Shown: piece after piece, positions 53,807 through 63,018 of the stretch
Layout of the letters: every line of letters begins with the position of its first letter
How positions within the stretch are numbered: the stretch's first letter is position 1
Assembly: GCA_963830725.1 (NCBI GenBank)
Contig: CAWHNO010000005.1
Span: 116,961 to 180,960, forward strand
Origin: DASSUW01 sp963830725
GTDB lineage: Bacteria > Actinomycetota > Thermoleophilia > Solirubrobacterales > Solirubrobacteraceae
Reading direction: 5' to 3'
Length of the DNA: 64,000 nt
The notes under the pieces: generated by a model
What the model was told of the DNA's origin: nothing
Database searches by the model: none
What the model saw: only the letters and a program-made list of their open reading frames with translations
Made by a program: the position numbers and the translations under genes

Positions 53807-55207
53807 ATGGTGGTCGCGTCAACGGCGGTCGACCTTGCCCGCGTGCAGTTCGCAACCACCTCGATCTACCACTTCCTCTTCGTGCCCCTCACGCTTGGGC
53901 TAGGGCCGCTCGTGGCGACCATGCAGACGATCTGGCACCGCACCGGGAACGAGGCGTGGCTCAGGCTGACGCGCTTCTTCGGGACGCTGCTTCTGATCAA
54001 CTTCGCGATCGGCGTCGCGACCGGCCTCGTGCAGGAGTTCCAGTTCGGGATGAACTGGTCGGACTACTCGAAGTTCGTGGGCAACATCTTCGGGGCGCCG
54101 CTCGCGATCGAGGGCTTGGCCGCGTTCATGCTCGAGGCGACGTTCCTCGGGCTCTGGATCTTCGGCTGGAACCGCCTCTCGCCCCGGCTGCACCTGGCGA
54201 CGCTCTGGATCGCTGTGCTTGGCTCATGGCTGTCGGGGTTCTTCATCCTGGTCGCGAACTCATGGATGCAACACCCGGTCGGCTACAAGCTCGTGAACGG
54301 GGAGGCGCAGCTCACCAGCGTTTGGGCGCTTCTTTCCAACGGGTTCGCGCTCCGCGCGTACGTGCACACGATGCTCGCCGGCCTGATCTTCGGGTCGATC
54401 GTCATGCTGGGGATCTGCTGCTGGCACTTCCTGCGCCGCAAGAACATCGACCTCTTCCTTAAGGCGGCGAAGCTGGCGCTGATCGTGGCGGTGCCGGTCA
54501 CGCTCCTCCAGCTCGTCGTCGGCAACCGCTTCGGCGCGGCCGTGACGAGCGCACAGAGCATGAAGATCGCCGCCTCCGAGGCACAGTGGAACACCTGCCA
54601 GCCATGCGGTTTTTCGCTCATCCAGTTCGGCGGGTTCACCACGCAAGATCAAACCCCCAGCTTCTCGATCACGGTCCCGCGAGTCCTCTCGTACATGGCC
54701 ACCGGCTCGTTCAACGGTGAAGTACAAGGCCTCAATCCGCTCCAGGCGCAGGAGCAGAGCCAGTACGGCTCCGGCAACTACATGCCGAACGTGCGCGTGA
54801 TCTACTGGTCGATGCGGGCGATGGCCTACATGGGGGTGCTGATGTTCCTCGTGGCCGCCGTCGGCGCGTGGCTCTACTGGAAGCAGAAGCTCGAGCGGGC
54901 GCGTTGGTTCCACTGGACGGGGATCGTCGCGATCGCGTTTCCGTACATCGCCGCGACCGCCGGCTGGATCCTGACCGAGATGGGCCGCCAGCCCTGGATC
55001 GTGCAGGGTCTGCTCAAGACGGCCGATGCGCACTCGCCGGCGGTCTCCTCGGCGATGGTCGCGTTCAGTCTCACCGTGTTCGTCTGCCTTTACCTGCTCC
55101 TCCTCGTGCTCGACATCTGGCTGATGCGCCGCTACGCGAAGCTCGACCCCCCCGAGCTCGACCGCGACGAGACCGGAGAGACCCCGATGCCTGCGATCGG
55201 ATACTGA
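53807..55207 (+). CDS. cydA: Cytochrome bd oxidase subunit I
   Basis: 466 residues from ATG 53807. Heme ligand H22 in IYHFLFVPLTLG, MNWSDYSKFVGNIFGAPLAIEGLAAFMLEATFLG, HTMLAG, and GWILTEMGRQPWIVQG are all present. The quinol-loop region is short compared with the E. coli type (466 against 522 residues). It oxidises quinol and reduces O2 with high affinity. cydB follows after one base. An intact frame in an otherwise error-rich region. Confidence 0.96.
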   Translation: MVVASTAVDLARVQFATTSIYHFLFVPLTLGLGPLVATMQTIWHRTGNEAWLRLTRFFGTLLLINFAIGVATGLVQEFQFGMNWSDYSKFVGNIFGAPLAIEGLAAFMLEATFLGLWIFGWNRLSPRLHLATLWIAVLGSWLSGFFILVANSWMQHPVGYKLVNGEAQLTSVWALLSNGFALRAYVHTMLAGLIFGSIVMLGICCWHFLRRKNIDLFLKAAKLALIVAVPVTLLQLVVGNRFGAAVTSAQSMKIAASEAQWNTCQPCGFSLIQFGGFTTQDQTPSFSITVPRVLSYMATGSFNGEVQGLNPLQAQEQSQYGSGNYMPNVRVIYWSMRAMAYMGVLMFLVAAVGAWLYWKQKLERARWFHWTGIVAIAFPYIAATAGWILTEMGRQPWIVQGLLKTADAHSPAVSSAMVAFSLTVFVCLYLLLLVLDIWLMRRYAKLDPPELDRDETGETPMPAIGY

Positions 55208-55208
55208 G

Positions 55209-56264
55209 ATGGACCTGCAAGAGCTCTGGTTCTGCCTGATCGCCTTCTTCTTCGCCGCCTACTTCGTGCTCGAGGGCTTCGACTTCGGCGTCGGGCTGCT
55301 GCTGCCGTTCCTCCCGCGCAACGCGGAGGAGCGCAGCACGATGTTCCGCACGATCGGCCCCGTGTGGGACGGCAATGAGGTGTGGCTCGTGGTCGCCGGC
55401 GCCGCGATGTTCGCGGCCTTCCCGACCTGGTACGCAACGATGTTCTCCGGCTTCTACATCGCCCTACTGCTGCTGCTGGTGCTCCTGATCGTCCGCGTGC
55501 TCTCGTTCGAGTGGCGCGAGCGGGACGAGCACTCGCGCTGGCTCGGCCTCTGGGCCTGGGCGAACACGATCGGCAGCCTCGGCGCCGCCCTGATCTGGGG
55601 TGTCGCGTTCTCGAACCTGCTGTACGGCGTGCCGATCAATTCCAGCGGCGACTTCGACGGCAGCTTCTGGGATCTCTTCAACCCGTACACGCTGCTCGGC
55701 GGGGTCGCGGTCGTGCTGCTGTTCGCGTTCCACGGCGCGACCTACCTCACGCTCCGCACGACCGGCGAGCTGTGCCGGCGCGCCGCGGTGGCCGCAGGCC
55801 GGCTCTCGATCGCGACGGCCGTCGTCGGCGCGGGGTTCCTGATCTGGACCGTCGCGGTCGCGGTCGACCGGAACGACAAGGACGTCTTCCCGCCGCTGCT
55901 GCCCGCGCTGCTCGCGATCGCCGCACTGCTCGGCGCCGCCGTCTGCGTCCGGGTCGCCCGCAGCGGCTGGGCGTTCGCGCTCACTGCCGCCGGCGCGTTC
56001 CTCACCGTGGCCACGATCTTCACGAGCCTCTACCCGAGCGTCATGGTCGCTAGCAACGACTTCGCCAACAGCCTCACCGTCGACAACGCCTCCTCGGCGC
56101 ACTACACGCTCAAGGTGATGAGCGTCGTGGCGCTGATCATCATCCCCCTCATCCTGCTCTACCAGGGCTGGACGTACTACGTCTTCCGCGCCAGGGTTAC
56201 CGGCGAGGAGGTGCGGCCGCCCGCCGACGTCATCGCGAAGCAGACGGGCACGCCCGCAGGCTGA
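55209..56264 (+). CDS. cydB: Cytochrome bd oxidase subunit II
   Basis: 351 residues, about eight spans, with LIAFFFAAYFVLEGFDFGVGLLLPFL, GPVWDGNEVWLV, SFEWRERDEHSRW and NDFANSLTVDNASSAHYTLKVM. Pairs with CydA. Intact. Confidence 0.95.
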   Translation: MDLQELWFCLIAFFFAAYFVLEGFDFGVGLLLPFLPRNAEERSTMFRTIGPVWDGNEVWLVVAGAAMFAAFPTWYATMFSGFYIALLLLLVLLIVRVLSFEWRERDEHSRWLGLWAWANTIGSLGAALIWGVAFSNLLYGVPINSSGDFDGSFWDLFNPYTLLGGVAVVLLFAFHGATYLTLRTTGELCRRAAVAAGRLSIATAVVGAGFLIWTVAVAVDRNDKDVFPPLLPALLAIAALLGAAVCVRVARSGWAFALTAAGAFLTVATIFTSLYPSVMVASNDFANSLTVDNASSAHYTLKVMSVVALIIIPLILLYQGWTYYVFRARVTGEEVRPPADVIAKQTGTPAG

Positions 56265-56270
56265 GCTTCC

Positions 56271-56482
56271 ATGAGCGTCCACAGCCGAGCCGAGGATCGG
56301 TCACGTGCGCCCACCCGTCCGAGTGCCACCGCGGCGCGTTGGGCGACCGTTTCGGACAGAAGATGATGCTGATGCTGGGGACGGCGCTGGCGATTCCCTT
56401 CTCGCTGCTGGCCGCACTCGCATGGAGCGACACTGTGCTGTTCCTGGCGGTCGAGCTGGTCGCGCGGCAGACCGGCGCCTAG
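56271..56482 (+). CDS. Small single-span protein between cydB and cydD, CydX-like position
   Basis: From ATG 56271 the frame is basic (SVHSRAEDRSRAPTRPSATAARW). With one missing G restored near 56340, it continues DRFGQKMMLMLGTALAIPFSLLAALAWSDTVLFLAVELVARQTGA and stops at TAG 56480-56482, about 70 residues. It has one clear membrane helix near the C-terminus. CydX and related small subunits sit at this place in other cyd operons, but sequence similarity to them is not evident. Confidence 0.55.
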
Positions 56483-56488
56483 AGAACC

Positions 56489-58159
56489 GTGCCGCTGATC
56501 GACCCGCGCCTCGCCCGCCGTACGAGGGCCGTGCGGGCGATGCTGGCCGCGGATGCCACTCTCGGCCTCGGCGCCGCGCTACTCGTCCTCGCCCAGGCCG
56601 TCTTGATCGCGACCGTTGCCGCCCGCAGCTTCGAGGGAGCGACCCTCGACGAGGTGACCGTGCCGCTCGTCCTCCTCGTCGCCGTCGTCGCAGCCCGTGC
56701 AGCCACGGCCTGGGGATTCGAGGCGGTTGGCACGCGAGCCGCGACCGACGTACTGTCGCGTCTCAGGCTCGAGCTGGTCGAGCGACGGCTTCGCGACCAG
56801 CCCGCCGCGCTCGACGGCGCCGCGAGTGCCGAGGTCGCGACGACCGCGGTTGCCGGTGCGGCTGCCCTGGAGGCGACCTTCGCGCGCTACCTGCCGCAGG
56901 TCGTCCTTGCCGTGATCGTTCCAGTGGCCGTGCTCGCGCTCGTTGCGGCAATCGACCTCGTCTCGGCGGGAGTCATGCTGCTCACGCTTCCGCTGGTTCC
57001 CTTGTTCATGTGGCTCATCGGCCGTTTTACGGAGCGGCGGACACGCGAGCGCTGGCAAGCGTTGACGCTTCTGGCGACGCACTTCCTCGACGTCGTCCGC
57101 GGGCTGCCCACATTGCGAGCGTTCAACCGCGGTCGGGCACAGGTCGAGCGAATCGCCGATGTGAGCGATCGCTACCGCCGGACGACGATGGGCACGTTGC
57201 GCATCGCGTTTCTCTCCGGTGCGGTGCTCGAGCTCGCGGCGACGCTGGGAATTGCTCTGGTTGCTGTGACCGTAGGCGTCCGGCTCGTCGAGGGAAACCT
57301 CGCGCTCGAGCCGGGCTTGACGGTGCTCATCCTCGCGCCTGAGCTCTACCTCCCCCTTCGGAACCTGGCCGCCCAATTCCACACAAGCGCCGACGGCCGG
57401 GCGGCGGCGGAAGGCTCCTCGATCTGATCGACGCGCCGCCGGCTACGAGGTCGGGGATCGGTGCGCCGCCGAGCCCGCGTGACCTGCCCCTGCGGCTGGA
57501 AGGCGTCTCGTTCTCCTATCCCGCAAGGCCGTGCGGCGTGCTTCACGAGATCGATCTCGAGCTCTCTCCCCCGTGAGGTGGTCGCGCTCGTCGGTCCGAG
57601 CGGAGCCGGCAAGAGCACTATCGCCGCGCTGCTGCTCCGGCTCGTCGAACCGACGCACGGCCGGGTGACTGTCGGATCGGTCGACCTGGCGAGTTGCGAC
57701 TCGGGCGCGTGGCGGGCGCAGGTGGCCTGGGTCCCCCAGCGGCCGACACTCTTCCGCGGCACGCTGGCCGACAACATCCGTCTTGGCGATCCGGAAGCAG
57801 CGGACGGCCGCGTTCGGGCCGCTGCAGCTCTTGCCGGCGCGGATGCCTTCATCCGCGAGCTCCGCGCGGTTACGAGACGCTCGTCGGTGACGGCGGAAGG
57901 CCGCTCTCAGCGGGCGAGCTCCAGCGCATCGCTCTCGCGCGCGCGTTTCTCCGGGAGGCCCCCTTCGTGATCCTCGATGAGCCCACGGCAAACCTCGATT
58001 TCGAGAGCGCTGAGCTCGTCGCCAACGCGTTGGACCTGCTGGCCAGACGGACGTACCGTCCTCCTGGCAGTCCATCGTCCCGAGCTCGCTGTCCAGGCCG
58101 ATCGAATCGTGCGGCTCGAGTCGGGGCGGATCGTCGAGAGAGCGGCTGAGGCGGCGTGA
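56489..58159 (+). CDS. cydD: ABC exporter CydD, several frameshifts
   Basis: GTG start 56489. The membrane domain is intact for 300 residues (ALLVLAQAVLIATVAARSFEG, FARYLPQVVLAVIVPVAVL, LDVVRGLPTLRAFNRGRAQ). The ATPase part is spread over shifted frames: LRLEGVSFSYPARP, VALVGPSGAGKSTIAALLLRLVEPTHG, AWVPQRPTLFRGTLADNIRLGD, LSAGELQRIALARAFLREAPFVILDEPTANLD, LAVHRPELAVQADRIVRLESGRIVE. CydDC exports thiols or supplies heme needed for bd oxidase assembly. Its end overlaps cydC (ATGA-like). Confidence 0.88.
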
Positions 58160-59799
58160 TACAGACGCTGCGCCGCCTCGGGCCACTCGCTCGGCCGCCC
58201 TCGGGCCCGATGGTGCTCTCGGTGCTCCTGGGCAGCCTTGCCGTCGGTTTCGGCGTCGCGCTCATGACGACGGCCGGGTATCTCATCTCGCGCGCAGCCG
58301 AGCAGCCGCCGATCCTGGCGTTGACCGTGACCATCGTTGCCGTCCGTTTCTTCGGGATCGCAAGGCCGCTCGCGAGGTATCTCGAACGCCTGGTGTCACA
58401 CGACGCCGCGCTTCGCGCGCTCGCGCGCATCCGGTCACGGTTCTATGAGCGCATCGAGCCGCTTGCTCCGGCGCAGCTGGAGGAGTACCGCTCCGGGGAG
58501 CTGCTCGGACGGATGGTCGGCGACGTCGATGCGCTCCAGAGCTTCTACGTCCGCGGCCTTGGACCGCCGCTCGTTGCGCTGATCGTCGGGGCTACCTGCG
58601 TCGGCGTCGCCGCCGCCGTTCTACCCGGCGCGGCCGCGATTCTCGCCGTCGGGCTTCTCCTCGGCGGCGTCCTCGTCCCACTCATCGCCGCGCTGCTCAA
58701 TCGCGCCGTTGGCCGCCGTCAGGCAAGCGCATGGGCCGAGCTGACCGCAGATCTGGTCGAGCTGTTTCGCGGCGCGCCGGAGCTCGTGGCCTACGGACGA
58801 GAAGAGGAGACGCTGGAACGAATACGCCGGGCGAATCGCGAGCTCGTGCGACTGGATCGCCGCAACGCCCTTGCCGCGGGAGTGGCGGAGGCACTCTCGA
58901 TCCTGGTCGCCGGCCTGACCGTGGTCGGTGTCCTCGCCGTTGCGGTGGCGGCCCACGACACCGGCACTCTCGACCGCGTCCTCGTGGCGACGCTCACACT
59001 CCCTCGTGCTCGCATCATTCGATGCGGTCGCCCCGCTGCCGGGTGCGGCGCGCGAGCTCGCGGTGACCCTCGTGTCCGGACGGCGGATCCTGGAGCTCAC
59101 CGAGCGAGAGCCTGCGGTTCGCGATCCCGAGAAACCCGCCGGCGCCGACGGGCCCGGCCGTCGTCGCCCTGGAGGACGTCACCGCGCGCTACGCGTCCGC
59201 CGGGCAACCGGCGCTCGGCGGCCTCGATCTCCGGCTGGAGCCGGGGAAGCGGGTAGCGCTGGTCGGTCCCAGCGGCGCGGGGAAGACGACCGTGACGAAC
59301 TTGCTCATGCGGTTCCTCGATCCCGAGCACGGTCAAGTGACGATCGGCGGCCACGATCTACGCGAGTTCAGTCAGGCTGATGTTCCGAGCCACGTTCGCC
59401 GTCGCGGGCCAGGACGCCCACGTCTTCAACTCGACTATCCGCGCGAATCTCGAGCCGGGCAATCCCATCCCGTCCGACGAGAAGCTCTGGCAGGCGCTCC
59501 GCCGCGCTCGACTCGGCCTCCTGGGTCTCGGGGCTTCCGGATGGGCTCGACACGTTGGTCGGCGAAGAGGGGGCGCAGCTCTCGGGAGGTCAGCGTCAAC
59601 GTCGGACGCTGGCGCGGGCGTTCCTCTCCGACGCGCCGGTGCTCCTTCTCGACGAGCCCGACGGCGCACCTCGACCCCGAGAACGCGGAGGCACTCGTCC
59701 GAGACGTCCTTACGGCCGCCGACGGCCGTTCCGTGCTGCTGGATCACGCACCGGCCGGAGGGCCTCGAACTCGTCGACGAGATCGTGGCGCTTGCTTGA
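58156..59799 (+). CDS. cydC: ABC exporter CydC, several frameshifts
   Basis: The membrane domain is continuous for about 285 residues (GVALMTTAGYLISRAAEQPP, ARYLERLVSHDAALRALARIR, ELLGRMVGDVDALQSFYVRGL). Then in shifted frames: VVALEDVTARYASAGQPALGGLDLRL, RVALVGPSGAGKTTVTNLLMRFLDPEHGQ, HVFNSTIRANLEPGNP, LSGGQRQRRTLARAFLSDAPVLLLDEP and HRPEGLELVDEIVALA. At least four single-base indels. Partner of CydD. Confidence 0.88.
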
Positions 59800-59801
59800 G
59801 G

Positions 59802-60435
59802 TCATCCGGGCGGGCGGTCCAGCTGCGACAGCAAGACCACTGACACCACCAGCAGCACTCCGCCGACCCCGATCAACCCGTAACGCACGCCTCGGAGCGG
59901 GAACTGCGTGCTGATGCCGACGAGGAACAATACGACCGCCAAGACGACCGTCGTGCGGACATAGTCGTCCGCCGTCGAGCCCGCCTCCGACCCGGCCGCG
60001 AATGCCTCATCGGCCTGCCTGTCGAGCGCCTTCGCCCTCGCGAGCCCCGGCTGCCGGTACTGGGGCATGTAGGTCGGGCCGGGCGGCGCGTGTGGGGTTG
60101 GTCTCCGGGCTTCGTGGCGCGCCACGCGTCGAAGGCGACGCGGAACTGTGGCCGGAAGCGGCGCTCGGCGATCGCCATTGCCTGCTCGTTGCCGGCTGCG
60201 TACGCGGAGAACCAGGCGTTGAAGGTCGAGGAGTCGAAGTTCCGTAGCGCCATCGACTCGAGATCCGCCCGGCTGGCTTTCGACCTCGCCGTTGCAGACT
60301 CGGCCAGCTGCACCCGCGACTCGGTGCTCCATTTCGCCGCCGCAAATCCCGACCAGGCCGCGACCAAAGCGACGACCGAGAGGAGGACGGCCTCCGCGAT
60401 TGAGAGCCGTCGGTCACGTTGTTCGTGCTCGGGCA
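59802..60435 (-). CDS. DUF4337-like membrane protein, one frameshift
   Basis: ATG 60435 opens with RRLSIAEAVLLSVVALVAAWSGFAAAKWST (first membrane helix), then a helical domain with FNAWFSAYAAGNEQAMAIAERRFRPQF. A frameshift near 60105 leads to LARAKALDRQADEAFAAGSEAGSTADDYVRTTVVLAVVLFLVGISTQFP and two more spans. About 210 residues. DUF4337-like proteins are membrane proteins of unknown role. It converges with cydC. Confidence 0.65.
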
Positions 60436-60503
60436 TGCTTGGCGTGGGTGTTGATGTCTCTCCCCACGTCAGCCGGCGAGAGTCCTTCGGACACCGCGGG
60501 GTA

Positions 60504-62545
60504 CTACGCCCGAGCCGCACGAGCGCCCGGCCGCAACGCCTCGAGCAGGTCTCGCCCCCGAGCGAATGCGTCGACGCGGCCCCAGCGTCCGGGAATGTCG
60601 AGCAGCGCAGCAGCCCGATGCTCTCGGGTAGCGCCGGGTCGACGATAGTGATCGCCGGCGGCTCGAGGCCGAGCATCGTGCGCAGCAGAAGCAGCGGTGT
60701 CCCGTCGACCAGGCCTGCGGGCTGCACGCCGTCGGGTACTGCACCGGGTACTTGGTCGCACCGCGCTCGTACCGCCGAACGCCCGGGAGCCGCCCGGAAG
60801 AATCCGCGGCGTCGAGGATGCCGGCGGCGACCCGGGCGGCCTCCTCCTTGAAGCCGATCGCCGCAGTCCCCACGCGATAAAGGAGTTGTCGAACGGCCAG
60901 ACCGTGCCGACGTGGTAGCCGATCGGGTTGTACCGCCCCTCGCCCTCGGCGAGCGTGCGCACGCCCCAACCCGAGAAGAGTCGCGGCCCCAGAGGGCCGC
61001 GACCGCCTTCGCCTTCGACTTGTCGACGATGCCGCTCCAGAGCAGGTGCCCGTTGTTCGACGCAGCGAGTCGACCTGGTTGCCGTCGGTGTCGAGCGCCA
61101 GCGCGAAGTATCGTCCTTGACCCGAAGTCGCGGTTGAAGCGGCGCTTGAGGTCGGCCGCCTGCCGCTCCAGCTCGTCGGCGAAGCGGGGATCCTTCCAGA
61201 TGTCACGTGCCAGACGCGCGCCTGGCATCTTCGCGTCGTAGGCGTAGCCCTGCAGCTCGGCAGGTCGCCTGCGGGAACCCGGGAGTCGGCCGTCGCGGTA
61301 CGAGATCGAGTCCCAGGAGTCCTTCCAGCACTGGTTCTCGAGGCCGGTCTCTTCGTTGCGGCGCTCGTACCAGACGTAGCCGTTGCCCATCAGGTCGGCG
61401 TACTCGTCGATCCAGTCAGCGCCGCCCGTGCCTCGTTTTCGAGCTCCCGAACGAGCGCCGGTCGCCGGTCCAGCGCTCGTACTCGTCGAGCAGGACGACG
61501 TAGAGCGGCGTCGCATCAGCAGAGCCGTAATAGGGCGAGTGCGGCCGCTCCTCGAACGCGGTCATCTCGCCGTAGCGCATCTCGTGGAGGATCCGGCCGG
61601 GATCCTCGTCCCGAAAGTCGTCGAGCCGGGTCCCCTGCCACAATCCGAGCACGCGAAGCGTCGTCGCAGCCAGCTCCGGGGCGAAAGGCAGGGCCTGCAG
61701 GCTCGTGAGGATGCTGTCGCGCCCGAACAGGGTCATGAACCACGGCAAACCCGCAGCCGGCAAGCTCAGCCCTCCGGCGACCAGGGGGGAGAAGCGCAGC
61801 GCGGCGAGGTCGACGAGGCTGCGCCGGTACGTGGCCTTCAGCGAGTCCAGGTCGCACTCGAGATGCGGCGCGTCCTTCAGCCACCGCTCCAGTTTGCGCC
61901 ATGTTCGGTGCGGCCGGCGTTTGCCCCGGCCGTACTTCGTCCGGAGGTACGGCCGCCGGGCCAGCTGCGGTCACGACCTCTATATCCGTCGTCCACTAAC
62001 CCTGGGGCTCGATGTCAACTTAAAAAGTCAGACTCCGTTCGTCGACCTCCGCGGGCGCCGAGGCCGAGATCGCCGTCTGGCGCTGAATGTTCCCGTTCGT
62101 ACCCCAGCACCAGATGCCCGTTCGTCGACGCTGTGTAGTAGCGCCCCTTCTTCTCGAGCGCGTCCTTGACCTCGAACAGGTCGGCGAAGTCGCTGGCGGC
62201 GTCGATGCGGACGTCGAGGTCCACTGGCTTCGTCGTCGTGGTTGAGGACGTAAGCTCCTCGTGGAAGCCGTCGCCGACCGCGCGCCTGCGGATCACGGAC
62301 AGCTTCGAGTCGACGTAAACCGTTCCGTCCCGGTACCAGGAAGAATCGCGGCTCGAAATACTGCAGATCGTCGACCGAGAGCGGGGTGAGCCTGTCGCCG
62401 TTAACCGTCAGGATCCACGTCGAGAGGAAGCGGGTGTCGAAGGAGAACAGACCCGTCGGATCGGTGAGGACGCCTCGATGTCGCCGCGTGAGTCGCTGAC
62501 GACGAACGTGTTGCCGTCGAGAATCTTGACCAGATCGTCGTTCAT
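60504..62545 (-). CDS. Glycogen-debranching / amylo-alpha-1,6-glucosidase, many frameshifts
   Basis: Starts at ATG 62545 behind AAGGAGGAG with DDLVKILDGNTFVVSDSRGDIEA, the debranching N-terminal domain. Fragments in order include VYVDSKLSVIRRR, PWFMTLFGRDSILTSLQALPF, RILHEMRYGEMTAFEERPHSPYYGSAD, WIDEYADLMGNGYVWYERRNEETGLENQCWKDS, AYDAKMPGARLARDIWKDPRF, LASNNGHLLWSGIV, YNPIGYHVGTVWPFDNSFIAWGL and KYPVQYPTACSPQAWS. This matches the glucoamylase-like (alpha/alpha)6 barrel of bacterial amylo-1,6-glucosidases (about 690 residues). At least eight indels; the C-terminal end is uncertain. Confidence 0.8.
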
Positions 62546-62885
62546 TTGCTCCTCCTTGTAGGTCCGGGGGAAGAGACGCTGGAAAAGCACGAGCAATTCG
62601 CGATCGCCTTCCATTCCCATCGACCCGCGCAGCACAGCCGCCACGGGGTTGACCTCACCGCTGGCGATGCCGTCGAAGACGGTCTTGTCCACACGCACGA
62701 TGCAGTCGGCCCTCGTATTCTTGTGCGATACGGCGATATCGCCTTTTCTGACCGCGACGTGCCAGCGGGTTGTGCGCTTGCCGTTCGTAACGTCGAAGCG
62801 GAACGTGCCCGTCAGTTTCTCCAGCCGGGGCTCTGTGCCCGCGCGCCTCGAGCTCCTCGAAAAAGAGTGTGGTCGGATCGGTCAT
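62543..62885 (-). CDS. SCP2 sterol-transfer-like protein, frameshifted
   Basis: ATG 62885 follows GGAGGAGAG. The first frame gives TDPTTLFFEELEARG; later frames give TGTFRFDVTNGKR, VRVDKTVFDGIASGEVNPVAAVLRGSMGMEGDRELLVLFQRLFP. This is the SCP2 fold (about 110 residues), which binds lipids in a hydrophobic tunnel. Its last codons run in frame into the debranching gene's ATG, so the true stop is hidden by an indel. It is co-transcribed with the debranching enzyme. Confidence 0.7.
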
Positions 62886-63018
62886 CGCTCTCCTCCTTCT
62901 TCCTGAACCCCGAATCGAACCGGCCGTGAGCTATGCGAACATCACCCGGATCGCATGAATCACGCTGTTCGGATGATGCTTGCTTTCACGTCCGTCTAGA
63001 TGAAGCTATGTCAGGCCG

